This document shows positions 1-6,507 of a stretch of 10,604 nucleotides of DNA, one piece after another. The notes beneath the pieces are model-generated. The model did not search any database. It worked only from the letters and a program-made list of their open reading frames with translations, and had not been told where the DNA came from. Made by a program: the position numbers and the translations under genes. The stretch covers positions 693-11,296 of the forward strand of contig DBBA01000233.1 of the NCBI GenBank assembly GCA_002291955.1. The letters run 5' to 3'. Position 1 is the stretch's first letter. Every line of letters begins with the position of its first letter. The stretch comes from Rhodobacteraceae bacterium UBA996 (GTDB lineage: Bacteria; Pseudomonadota; Alphaproteobacteria; Rhodobacterales; Rhodobacteraceae).

Positions 1-725
1 AGGAACACGTCGCGCCACATGGTGGGGTCGGAGGCCGCGATCCGGGTGAAGTCGCGGAACCCTGCGGCCGAGAACTTGATGACCTCGGATTCCGTCACGC
101 GCGCCAGGTCGTCGGCCACGCCCACCATCGTGTAGGCGATCAGGTGCGGTGTGTGGCTGGTGACGGCGAGCACGAGGTCGTGGTGGTCGGCGTCCATCGT
201 GTCCACGTTCGCGCCCATGCCCCGGCAGAGCGCGGCCAGCCGGTCGGTTGCCGCCGGATCGGTGCCCGGGGCCGGGGTCAGGAGCCACCAGCGGTTGCGG
301 AACAGCGTGGCGAAGCCCGCGTTGGGGCCGGAATGTTCCGTCCCGGCCAATGGGTGCCCGGGGACGAACTGCACGCCCGCGGGCAGGTGCGGCGCGACCG
401 CGTCGATCACCGCGCGCTTGACGGACCCCACGTCGGTGACCGTGGCGCCCGGCGCCAGATGCGGGGCGATCTCCTCGGCGAGCGGTCCCATCGCGCCGAC
501 GGGAACCGCCAGCACCACAAGGTCCGCACCCGCCACCGCCTCGGCCGCCGTGGCACAGACCCGGTCCACAAGGCCGCGCGCCAGTGCCACGTCGCGGGTG
601 GCTGCGCTGCGGGCGTGGCCCACGATCTCGCGCGCCAGCCCCGCCTCGCGGATTGCCAGACCCATCGACCCCGCGATCAGCCCCAGTCCGATCAGCGCGA
701 CCCGGTCGTAGAGGGGGGCGGTCAT
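1..725 (-). CDS. tyrC: Prephenate/arogenate dehydrogenase, 3' end cut by window edge
   Basis: This gene is open at the left edge; 241 codons are visible from an ATG at 725-723. The product is an NAD(P)-dependent dehydrogenase of tyrosine biosynthesis that oxidatively decarboxylates prephenate or arogenate in the cytoplasm. The N-terminus has a Rossmann nucleotide-binding loop (GLGLIAGS, residues 13-20). The family signatures PGHPLAGTEHSG (122-133) and SHTPHLIAY (190-198) hold the histidines expected around the substrate site. The family is usually about 280-310 residues, so roughly 50-70 residues lie outside the window. The ATG overlaps the hisC stop codon as ATGA, which suggests translational coupling and explains why no separate promoter is seen. 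Whether it prefers prephenate or arogenate cannot be told from sequence. Confidence 0.93.
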   Translation of the reverse strand, partial: MTAPLYDRVALIGLGLIAGSMGLAIREAGLAREIVGHARSAATRDVALARGLVDRVCATAAEAVAGADLVVLAVPVGAMGPLAEEIAPHLAPGATVTDVGSVKRAVIDAVAPHLPAGVQFVPGHPLAGTEHSGPNAGFATLFRNRWWLLTPAPGTDPAATDRLAALCRGMGANVDTMDADHHDLVLAVTSHTPHLIAYTMVGVADDLARVTESEVIKFSAAGFRDFTRIAASDPTMWRDVF

Positions 726-1822
726 GCCGCGGCGCCTGGCCGTGCCGCCTTGAACCGACGCACGACGTCGGCCACCCGGGCGCAATCGTCCTCGCGGCCC
801 ACGGTGATGCGCAGGCAGTGCGGCAGCTTGTAGGACGCCACATGCCGGACAAGGATCCCCTCGGCCCTGAACGCCGTATCGCAGGCACGCGCCTCGGCCT
901 CGTCGGCGAAGCGGGCCAGGACGAAGTTGGCGTGCGACACGTCGCAGGCCACGCCCGCGGCCATCAGCGCGTCGCGCAGGGTCGCGCGCAGGCGCACGGT
1001 GTCGTCGCGGCAGCGGTCGGCATGGGCGCGGTCGCGCACGGCGGCCTCGGCAGCGGCAAGCTGGGCGTTCGACAGGTTGAACGGCCCGCGGACGCGGTTC
1101 AGCACGTCGATGATGCCCTTTGGACCATAGCCCCAGCCGATCCGCAGCCCCCCCAGCCCGTAGAGCTTGGAAAAGGTGCGCGTCATCACCACGTTCGCGC
1201 GCCCCTCGACCAGCGACAGCCCGCCGTCGTAGCCGACCGCGAATTCGGCATAGGCGCCGTCCAGGACCAGGATCGCCTGCGCCGGCAGGCCTTCTGCCAG
1301 CCGCGCAAGGTCCTCCGCACCGATCATCGTGCCGGTGGGGTTCGCGGGGTTCGCGAGGAACACCAGCCGCGTGCGGTCGGTCACGGCGGCCAAGAGCGCG
1401 TCCACGTCCACGGTGCGGTCACGCTCCGGCGCCTCGACCGGGGTCGCGCCCGCGGCCATGGCCGAGATGCGGTACATCAGGAACCCGTGCTCGGGGAACA
1501 GCACCTCGTCTCCCGGGCCGGCATAGGCCTGGCACAGCCAGTGGATCACCTCGTCCGACCCCGCGCCGCAGATCACCCGGGCAGGGTCCAGCCCATGCAC
1601 CTCGGCAATCGCGGTGCGCAGGGCGGCGTGGTCGGTGGACGGATAGCGGTGCAGGGCGGCGGCGGCGTCGGCATAGGCGGCCATCGCCGCGGGCGACGGA
1701 CCCCAGGGGTTCTCGTTCGAACTCAGCTTCAGCGCGTCCGTCCGCCCCGCCACATGGGACGCCCCGCCTTCGTACAGCGCGATTCCCAGGATGCCGGGCT
1801 GCGGGCGTATGGCAGTGGTCAC
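722..1822 (-). CDS. hisC: Histidinol-phosphate aminotransferase
   Basis: This is a 366-residue PLP-dependent class I/II aminotransferase that converts imidazole-acetol phosphate and glutamate to histidinol phosphate. Seen in the sequence: SSNENPWGPSP (34-44), the NPANPTG loop (158-164), LDGAYAEF (187-194), where D188 and Y191 match cofactor-contacting positions, and TRTFSKLYGLGGLRIGW (214-230), where K219 is the expected Schiff-base lysine. The start is a GTG at 1822-1820 that overlaps the TGA of the upstream gene as GTGA, with an AAAGGA ribosome site about 11 bases before it. No in-frame ATG gives a better N-terminus. It lies directly before tyrC with another 4-base overlap. HisC-type enzymes can also transaminate aromatic substrates, so a role in tyrosine/phenylalanine synthesis beside tyrC is a reasonable inference. 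Confidence 0.95.
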   Translation of the reverse strand: MTTAIRPQPGILGIALYEGGASHVAGRTDALKLSSNENPWGPSPAAMAAYADAAAALHRYPSTDHAALRTAIAEVHGLDPARVICGAGSDEVIHWLCQAYAGPGDEVLFPEHGFLMYRISAMAAGATPVEAPERDRTVDVDALLAAVTDRTRLVFLANPANPTGTMIGAEDLARLAEGLPAQAILVLDGAYAEFAVGYDGGLSLVEGRANVVMTRTFSKLYGLGGLRIGWGYGPKGIIDVLNRVRGPFNLSNAQLAAAEAAVRDRAHADRCRDDTVRLRATLRDALMAAGVACDVSHANFVLARFADEAEARACDTAFRAEGILVRHVASYKLPHCLRITVGREDDCARVADVVRRFKAARPGAAA

Positions 1823-2400
1823 GGCGTCTTGTCCTTTCCGCTGGGATAATCGACGCGGGCGCGCTTGCCCACGTAGCCCGACTTGGCCTGCGCCGACAAC
1901 CAGTCCATCCCCGCGAGCAGCACGCCCGAGGCGACGAAGGTCAGGTGGATGACCGTCAGCCAGAAAAATTCCTGGCCCTGTTCCGGGGTCCAGTTGCCCT
2001 GGCCGATCTCCATGAACTTCTTCAGCAGGTGGATCCCGGAAATCGCCACGATCGACGCGATCAGCTTCAGCTTCAGGCCCGAGAAATCGACCGTGCCCAT
2101 CCAGTCGGGCCGGTCGCCGCCATCGTCGATGTCGAGCTTGGACACGAAGTTCTCGTAGCCCGAGAACACGACGATCAACAGCAGGTTCGCCGCCAGCGAC
2201 AGGTCGATCAGCGTCAGCGCGACAAGGATGCCCTGTTCGACCGACATCGTCATGACCTGCGGCAGGTAATAGGCCAGTTCCCGCACGAAGATGATGACCA
2301 GCATCGCAAGCGACAGGATCAGCCCGAGGTACATCGGCGCCATCAGCCAGCGCGAGGCAAACAGCGCCTGCTCGAACCCGCGTTCCACGCTGCGTTTCAT
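1819..2400 (-). CDS. YqhA/UPF0114 (TIGR00645-type) inner-membrane protein
   Basis: This gene encodes a 193-residue predicted polytopic inner-membrane protein. Hydrophobic stretches lie at about 20-38, 57-80, 108-125 and 145-165. The N-terminal pattern ERGFEQALFASRWLMAPMY (6-24) and LTLIDLSLAANLLLIVVFSGYENFVSKLD (split across 62-90) are what I associate with the UPF0114/YqhA family, whose function is unknown. The start at 2400 is preferred over an in-frame one at 2505. It has an AGGAGG ribosome site six bases upstream, and the added 35 residues would be arginine-rich and translated from the leader. It is the first gene of a coupled unit with hisC and tyrC, sharing four bases with hisC. The family's usual length is about 160-200 residues, so it looks intact. 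Nothing in it points to amino-acid synthesis; the grouping may simply be shared transcription. Confidence 0.85.
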   Translation of the reverse strand: MKRSVERGFEQALFASRWLMAPMYLGLILSLAMLVIIFVRELAYYLPQVMTMSVEQGILVALTLIDLSLAANLLLIVVFSGYENFVSKLDIDDGGDRPDWMGTVDFSGLKLKLIASIVAISGIHLLKKFMEIGQGNWTPEQGQEFFWLTVIHLTFVASGVLLAGMDWLSAQAKSGYVGKRARVDYPSGKDKTP

Positions 2401-2416
2401 CTGGGTCCTCCTGCCC

Positions 2417-2434
2417 GGCGCGATTCGTCGCGCC
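2417..2434 (-). other. Small hairpin in the leader of the yqhA-like gene
   Basis: A perfect 7-bp inverted repeat, GGCGCGA/TCGCGCC, with a four-base loop lies 17 bases before the ATG and just upstream of the AGGAGG ribosome site on the minus strand. It could be a leader hairpin that keeps the ribosome site open. In DNA this rich in G+C, a 7-bp arm can also arise by chance. Confidence 0.35.
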
Positions 2435-2500
2435 AAGCCCGCGATATAGCGCCGAATCCCGCGCCGCGCAGGGGGCCAGCGCAACGCCGTCCTGCCCCCC

Positions 2501-2554
2501 TTCATCCTTGCCCAAATACCCCGGGGTGGGTTCGGGAGGGGCAGCGCCCCTCCC
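2501..2554 (-). repeat. Dispersed GC-rich intergenic element of Rhodobacterales type
   Basis: Read on the minus strand, this stretch has a GGGAGGGGC stem-loop and then an ACCCCGGGGTATTTGGGCAA segment ending in GGATGAA. From general knowledge, short elements with a CCCCGGGGTATTT core followed by a purine-rich GATGAA tail recur between genes in Rhodobacteraceae genomes. Only one copy is in this window, so its repeat status is recalled, not shown here. It sits between the end of the homospermidine synthase gene and the start of the yqhA-like gene. Confidence 0.5.
2534..2554 (-). terminator. Stem-loop after the homospermidine synthase gene
   Basis: Perfect 9-bp arms, GGGAGGGGC (2534-2542) and GCCCCTCCC (2546-2554), with a three-base loop lie 11 bases past the stop codon at 2566. 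On the minus strand the stem is not followed by a run of T, so it is either a weak intrinsic terminator or a 3'-end stabilising hairpin. Confidence 0.55.
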
Positions 2555-2565
2555 GTCCTGACGGC

Positions 2566-3996
2566 TCAGCTCGCGAGCACGTTGCGGAACTGCCAGGGGT
2601 CGGTCTCGTCGATGTCCTCGGGGAACTTGCGCCAGCGGTCACTGATCGGCGTCCAGTCGGTGTAGTGCGCCTCGACGGGCCCGAGGTAGGGGCGCTGCAC
2701 CTCCAGGCACCGGGCATGGTCCATCTCGTCGGCCTCGACGATCCCGGCGCCGGGGTTCTCCAGCGCCCAGACCATGCCGGCCAGCACGGCGGACGATACC
2801 TGCAACCCCGTCGCGTTCTGGAACGGGGCGAGGTCGCGCGTCTCCTCGATCGACAGGCGGCTGCCGTACCACAGCGCGTTGCGCGCATGGCCGTACAGAA
2901 GCACGCCCAGCTCGTCCGCGCCTTCGGTGATCTCGTTCTCGTCCAGGATATGCAGCCGCGGCTGAACCCGGCCCGACCCGAAGCATTCGTGCAGGGACAG
3001 GACCGCGTCGTCGCAGGGGTGATAGGCGTAGTGGCAGGTCGGGCGGTAGTCGGGCGCGTCCGGCTCCCCGACGGTGTAGTAGTCGGAAATCGAGATCGCC
3101 TCGTTGTGCGTCACCAGGAACCCGAACTGCGGGCCCGGGGTCGGGCACCAGGTGTGGACGCGGGTGATCGCCCCGGGGCGGTTGATCCAGATCGCGGCCT
3201 TGCAGCCCGCGGGGTGGCGGTGGGCGTCATCGGGGAACCAGGTCTCGTGCGTGCCCCAGCCAAGCTCGGCTGGCTGGAACCCCTCGGCAATGAACCCCTC
3301 GACCGACCAGGTGTTGACGAAGGTGCCGATCCGCTTGTGGCGGGCGGATTTCTGCGTGTCGCGCTCGGCGACGTGGATGCCCTTGACCCCCAGCCCCTGC
3401 ATCAGCCGCGCCCAGCCGTCGCGGGTTGCGGGCGGGGTCGCGTCCGCGCCGGTGTCGTGGGCGAGCGTCAAGAGCGCCTCCTTCACGAACCACGACACCA
3501 TGCCGGGGTTCGCGCCGCAGCAGGACACCGCGGTGGGGCCGCCCGGGTTCTGCGCCGCCTCGTCCCGCACGGCCTGCCGCAGGGCATAGTTCGTGCGCGC
3601 CTCGTTGTCGTCGGTCTCGAAGTAGAAGCCTTCCCAGGGCTCGACCACCGTGTCGATGTAGAGGACACCCAGCGACCGGCACAGCCGCATGACATCCAGC
3701 GAGGACACGTCGACCGACAGGTTCACGCAGAAGCCGCGGCCCTCGGTGAAGATGCCGCCCAGCACGTCGCGGTAGTTGTCGCGCGTGAGCGCCACCTGCA
3801 GGTGGCGATAGCCGCGCTGGACAAGGAACGCATGGTCGTCATGCCGCGGCTCGATCACGACAAGCTTCTTCGCCTCGAACTCGAAGTGCCGCTCGATGAG
3901 GGGCAGGGTGCCCTTGCCGATCGACCCGAAGCCGATGATGACCACCGGCCCGTCGATCTGCCCGTGCACGGGCCAGTCGTGGTGTTCCTCGGCCAT
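2566..3996 (-). CDS. hss: Homospermidine synthase
   Basis: This 476-residue cytoplasmic enzyme of the saccharopine-dehydrogenase-like fold condenses two putrescine molecules into sym-homospermidine plus ammonia, using NAD as a bound redox cofactor. The dinucleotide loop VVIIGFGSIGKG is at 18-29. The segments SCCGANPGMVSWFVKEAL (158-175), GTFVNTWSVEGF (224-235) and FLVTHNEAISISDYYT (293-308) are characteristic of bacterial homospermidine synthases. W230 fits by position the tryptophan reported to bind the cationic substrate in the Blastochloris viridis enzyme. The length matches that enzyme almost exactly. The start at 3996 has a GGAAAGGGA ribosome site upstream. Reading further upstream in frame would translate the rpsD terminator, so the longer form was rejected. 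Only about 55 bases separate it from that terminator and no clear promoter is visible there. Confidence 0.95.
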   Translation of the reverse strand: MAEEHHDWPVHGQIDGPVVIIGFGSIGKGTLPLIERHFEFEAKKLVVIEPRHDDHAFLVQRGYRHLQVALTRDNYRDVLGGIFTEGRGFCVNLSVDVSSLDVMRLCRSLGVLYIDTVVEPWEGFYFETDDNEARTNYALRQAVRDEAAQNPGGPTAVSCCGANPGMVSWFVKEALLTLAHDTGADATPPATRDGWARLMQGLGVKGIHVAERDTQKSARHKRIGTFVNTWSVEGFIAEGFQPAELGWGTHETWFPDDAHRHPAGCKAAIWINRPGAITRVHTWCPTPGPQFGFLVTHNEAISISDYYTVGEPDAPDYRPTCHYAYHPCDDAVLSLHECFGSGRVQPRLHILDENEITEGADELGVLLYGHARNALWYGSRLSIEETRDLAPFQNATGLQVSSAVLAGMVWALENPGAGIVEADEMDHARCLEVQRPYLGPVEAHYTDWTPISDRWRKFPEDIDETDPWQFRNVLAS

Positions 3997-4040
3997 GGCG
4001 GTCCCTTTCCGGTTGGCGGGGTGCGGCGCTTCGGACCCCG

Positions 4041-4077
4041 GAAAACGAAAAGGGCCGCGGGATCGACCCCGCGGCCC
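4041..4077 (-). terminator. Rho-independent terminator of rpsD
   Basis: Perfect 10-bp arms, GGGCCGCGGG (4052-4061) and CCCGCGGCCC (4068-4077), enclose a six-base loop. On the minus strand the stem is followed by TTTTCGTTTTC. It starts 23 bases after the rpsD stop codon. This is the most canonical intrinsic terminator in the window. Confidence 0.92.
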
Positions 4078-4099
4078 CAAAGGTCGACTGGTCCGACCC

Positions 4100-4723
4100 T
4101 TAGCCGTTCTTGGCGAAGTATTCCACGACCAGGTTCGGTTCCATCTTCACCGGATAGGGCACGTCGCCCAGGCCCGGGACGCGGACAAAGGTCGCGACCA
4201 TCTTGGAATGGTCGACTTCCAGGTAATCGGGCACGTCCCGCTCGGCCAGGCCCGCGGCTTCCAGCACGATGGCCAGCTGCTTGGACTTCTGCCGCACCTC
4301 GACCACGTCGCCTTCCTTGACGCGGTAGGACGGGATGTTCACGGGCTTGCCGTTCACCAGCACATGGCCGTGGTTCACGAACTGCCGCGCGGCGAACACG
4401 GTCGGCACAAACTTGGCGCGATAGACCACCGCATCCAGGCGCCGCTCCAGCAGGCCGATCAGGTTCTCGCCGGTGTCACCCTTGACCCGGGCGGCCTCGA
4501 CATAGACCTTCTTGAATTGCTTCTCGGTCAGGTCGCCGTAGTAGCCCTTGAGCTTCTGCTTGGCGCGCAGCTGGATGCCGAAGTCCGACAGCTTGTTCTT
4601 GCGGCGCTGGCCATGCTGGCCGGGGCCGTATTCGCGCTTGTTCACCGGGGATTTCGGACGGCCCCAGATGTTCTCGCCCATCCGGCGGTCGATCTTGTAC
4701 TTGGCAGAGGTGCGCTTGGTCAC
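4100..4723 (-). CDS. rpsD: 30S ribosomal protein S4
   Basis: This 207-residue protein binds 16S rRNA and nucleates assembly of the small subunit body. The N-terminus TKRTSAKYKIDRRMGENIWG and the segment SPVNKREYGPGQHGQRRK (25-42) are standard for alphaproteobacterial S4. The S4 RNA-binding domain runs from about 94 to 150, with RRLDAVVYRAKFVPT and ARQFVNHGHVLVNGK. The start codon is GTG at 4723-4721, supported by an AAGGAG ribosome site seven bases upstream and by agreement with the family N-terminus. It stands alone, outside a ribosomal protein operon, with its own leader of roughly 165 bases and its own terminator. Autoregulation by S4 is known in enterobacteria, but that mRNA element is not recognisable here. 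Confidence 0.98.
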   Translation of the reverse strand: MTKRTSAKYKIDRRMGENIWGRPKSPVNKREYGPGQHGQRRKNKLSDFGIQLRAKQKLKGYYGDLTEKQFKKVYVEAARVKGDTGENLIGLLERRLDAVVYRAKFVPTVFAARQFVNHGHVLVNGKPVNIPSYRVKEGDVVEVRQKSKQLAIVLEAAGLAERDVPDYLEVDHSKMVATFVRVPGLGDVPYPVKMEPNLVVEYFAKNG

Positions 4724-4749
4724 CGCTGATCTCCTTCGACATGTTCGGC

Positions 4750-4785
4750 TTTCGGCTTGTCCGAAAACCGGTTCCCACTTTTCGG
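4750..4785 (-). promoter_or_regulatory. Two mutually exclusive hairpins in the rpsD leader
   Basis: CCGAAAA (4761-4767) and TTTTCGG (4779-4785) form a perfect 7-bp inverted repeat. The same 4761-4766 bases can instead pair with TTTCGG at 4750-4755, leaving a five-base loop. Both structures cannot form at once. The block sits about 20-50 bases before the rpsD ribosome site. The 4761-4785 half also resembles a CCGAAAACCGGTTCCCACTT element that I recall as widespread between genes in alphaproteobacteria, so it may be a dispersed repeat and not a gene-specific switch. Confidence 0.45.
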
Positions 4786-4888
4786 GCCTCAGCCCGTGCG
4801 AAGGGCGTTGTCCTTTTCCCCCCGGGGCAAGGGCCCGGACCGCGGGACGACAGGCTTCCCCTTGCGGGGTCCACCAACACCAACGAAG

Positions 4889-4910
4889 CCGCGCCGATAG
4901 ACCGGCGCGG
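4889..4910 (-). terminator. GC-rich stem-loop after cobS
   Basis: Perfect 8-bp arms, CCGCGCCG (4889-4896) and CGGCGCGG (4903-4910), enclose a six-base loop 24 bases past the cobS stop codon. On the minus strand it is followed by CTTCGTTGGTGTTGG, which is T-rich for this genome but not a clean T run. It overlaps the candidate rpsD promoter, so terminator, operator, or both are possible. Confidence 0.45.
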
Positions 4911-4922
4911 TCGGACTGTCAA
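4894..4922 (-). promoter_or_regulatory. Candidate housekeeping promoter for rpsD
   Basis: On the minus strand a perfect TTGACA (4922-4917) is followed after exactly 17 bases by TATCGG (4899-4894), which matches three of six positions of the -10 consensus. It lies just after the cobS stop codon and about 170 bases before rpsD. The -35 box is strong and the -10 box is weak. Confidence 0.5.
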
Positions 4923-4934
4923 CCGGCGCTGCGA

Positions 4935-5921
4935 TCAGCGCATCGCCATGGCGGCGGCGCTTTCGGGCAGTTCCTCGTCGAAGCAGCGCTGGTAGAACTC
5001 GGCCACCGTCTGGCGTTCCAGCTCGTCGCACTTGTTCAGGAAGGACAGCCGGAACGCATAGCCCACGTTGCGGAAGATTTCCGCGTTCTGCGCCCAGTTG
5101 ATGACGGTGCGGGGCGACATGACGGTGGACAGGTCGCCCGACATGAAGGCGGTGCGCGTCAGGTCGGCGACGGTCACCATCTGGTTGATCGTCTTGCGGC
5201 CCTTGTCGGTGTTGTAGTGCGGGTTCTTGGCCAGCACGATCGCGGCCTCGGCATCGTGGGACAGGTAGTTCAGCGTGGCGACCAGCGACCAGCGGTCCAT
5301 CTGCGCCTGGTTGATCTGCTGCACCCCGTGATAGAGGCCGGTCGTATCCCCCAGACCCACCGTGTTCGATGTGGCGAACAGCCGGAAGCTCGGGTGCGGC
5401 GTGATGATCTGGTTCTGGTCGAGAAGCGTCAGCTTGCCGTCATGTTCCAGCACGCGCTGGATCACGAACATCACGTCCGGGCGCCCGGCGTCGTATTCGT
5501 CGAACACGATGGCGACCGGGTTGCGCAGGGCCCAGGGCAGGATGCCCTCGTGGAACTCGGTCACCTGCTTGCCGTCGCGCAGCTTGATCGCGTCCTTGCC
5601 GATCAGGTCGATCCGGCTGATGTGGCTGTCGAGGTTCACCCGCACGCAGGGCCAGTTCAGCCGTGCGGCCACCTGCTCGATATGGGTGGACTTGCCGGTG
5701 CCGTGGTAGCCCTGGATCATCACGCGACGGTTGTAGGCGAAGCCTGCCAGGATCGCGAGCGTGGTGTCGGGGTCGAACTTGTAGGTCGGGTCCACCTCGG
5801 GCACGCGGTCGGTGCGCGCCTCGAACCCCTTCACCTTCATGTCGGTGTCGATGCCGAAGACCTCGCGGACGCTGATCTCCTCGGTCGGTTTTGCGCTCAT
5901 GTCCTTTGCACCGTCAGCCAT
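4935..5921 (-). CDS. cobS: Aerobic cobaltochelatase subunit CobS
   Basis: This 328-residue AAA+ ATPase works with CobT as the chaperone-like motor that drives CobN to insert cobalt into hydrogenobyrinic acid a,c-diamide in the aerobic cobalamin pathway. Walker A is GYHGTGKST (71-79), Walker B is VAIVFDEYD (136-144), and sensor-like FATSNTVG lies at 182-189. The N-terminal VREVFGIDTDMKVKGF (18-33) is typical of alphaproteobacterial CobS. The length agrees with the family. The start at 5921 has GAAGGGG upstream; a second ATG eight codons in has its purine block too close. A TATGAT at 5959-5954 could be its -10 box. CobT often lies just downstream of cobS in this group, but here rpsD does. Confidence 0.97.
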   Translation of the reverse strand: MADGAKDMSAKPTEEISVREVFGIDTDMKVKGFEARTDRVPEVDPTYKFDPDTTLAILAGFAYNRRVMIQGYHGTGKSTHIEQVAARLNWPCVRVNLDSHISRIDLIGKDAIKLRDGKQVTEFHEGILPWALRNPVAIVFDEYDAGRPDVMFVIQRVLEHDGKLTLLDQNQIITPHPSFRLFATSNTVGLGDTTGLYHGVQQINQAQMDRWSLVATLNYLSHDAEAAIVLAKNPHYNTDKGRKTINQMVTVADLTRTAFMSGDLSTVMSPRTVINWAQNAEIFRNVGYAFRLSFLNKCDELERQTVAEFYQRCFDEELPESAAAMAMR

Positions 5922-5953
5922 GTCGGTCCCCTTCGTGCCGGGACCCGGAGTGC

Positions 5954-5981
5954 ATCATATGGCGGAGGGGTGCAAGGGAAA
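5954..5981 (-). promoter_or_regulatory. Possible cobS promoter
   Basis: In the 79-base gap between the DCC gene and cobS, the minus strand shows TATGAT (5959-5954), five of six matches to the -10 consensus, and a poor TTTCCC 16 bases upstream. It would give a leader of about 25 bases. The -35 match is weak, so this is only a suggestion. Confidence 0.25.
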
Positions 5982-6000
5982 GGCCCGGGTGAGACGCGGG

Positions 6001-6405
6001 TCAGCCCGCGCCCTGCGACAGCTTCCGCCGACCCAGCAGCCGCAGCGTCAGCGCCCGGCCCGCGACCATCGGCGGATAGATCACCCGCGCGCGGGCAGGG
6101 CTGCGGAACGCCCAGGCGGTCAGGCGGTTGAACAGGCCTGACGGCGTGGTCAGCCCGGCCAGAAGCGTCATCGCCGCGTCGCCGTGGTACAGCCGCCCGC
6201 CCGCCTTGACGACCATCCCCCGGTCGAGGTCCAGCCCCGCCGCCCGCGCCTCGTCCACCACCGGGTGCGGATCGCGCGCGTTCACCAGTTCCACCGGCCC
6301 GGCGGCAGCGCGCAGGCGGGTCATGCGGACATAGGCCGCGCAGAACGGACACTCGCCGTCATAGACGACGGTCAGGCCGGGCGAGGGATCGGTCGTGTGT
6401 GTCAT
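6001..6405 (-). CDS. DCC-family (DUF393, YuxK-like) thiol-disulfide oxidoreductase
   Basis: This is a 134-residue small protein of the DCC family, predicted to be thioredoxin-like. The family takes its name from the N-terminal Asp-Cys-Cys positions, here VYDGECPFC (14-22) with the redox-type CPFC at 19-22. HGDAAMTLLAG (74-84) and the arginine-rich C-terminus are also family-like. No signal peptide is seen. Physiological substrates are not known for the family. The ATG at 6405 is the only reasonable start, because an in-frame stop lies about 20 bases upstream. It has no evident ribosome site, so translation may be leaderless or weak. It is transcribed away from the gamma-carboxylase-like gene at 6555; DCC domains commonly occur beside, or fused to, HTTM-domain proteins, so the two may act together. 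Confidence 0.88.
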   Translation of the reverse strand: MTHTTDPSPGLTVVYDGECPFCAAYVRMTRLRAAAGPVELVNARDPHPVVDEARAAGLDLDRGMVVKAGGRLYHGDAAMTLLAGLTTPSGLFNRLTAWAFRSPARARVIYPPMVAGRALTLRLLGRRKLSQGAG

Positions 6406-6439
6406 GGGCGATACATGGGGCGATCACGGGCCTTTGCAC

Positions 6440-6507
6440 AGTCCGGCGGGGTTTACGCGCGCCGACATTTACCTGCGGTTTATGGAAGTCCGGCGGGAAT
6501 ACGCGCG
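6440..6507. repeat. Direct repeat AGTCCGGCGGG-n-TACGCGCG, two copies 47 bp apart
   Basis: Copy one is AGTCCGGCGGG (6440-6450) followed after three bases by TACGCGCG (6454-6461). Copy two is AGTCCGGCGGG (6487-6497) followed after two bases by TACGCGCG (6500-6507). Nineteen bases are identical between the copies. The second copy overlaps the left arm of the 12-bp inverted repeat, so the spacer holds three related blocks in all. Confidence 0.7.

Noticed and set aside
722..2515. A 597-codon minus frame that would extend hisC upstream
   Set aside because: The extra part is an out-of-frame reading of the yqhA-like gene. The GTG at 1822 with its ribosome site and GTGA overlap gives the normal HisC N-terminus and length.
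1120..4320. A plus-strand open frame of over 1000 codons
   Set aside because: It runs antisense through hisC, the yqhA-like gene, hss and part of rpsD, all firmly identified. Its product is arginine-, proline- and alanine-rich with no domain, as expected from an antisense frame in GC-rich DNA.
4476..4742. An upstream ATG overlapping the rpsD start in another frame
   Set aside because: It has no separate ribosome site, runs inside rpsD out of frame, and gives no recognisable product. The AAGGAG it contains is the rpsD ribosome site.
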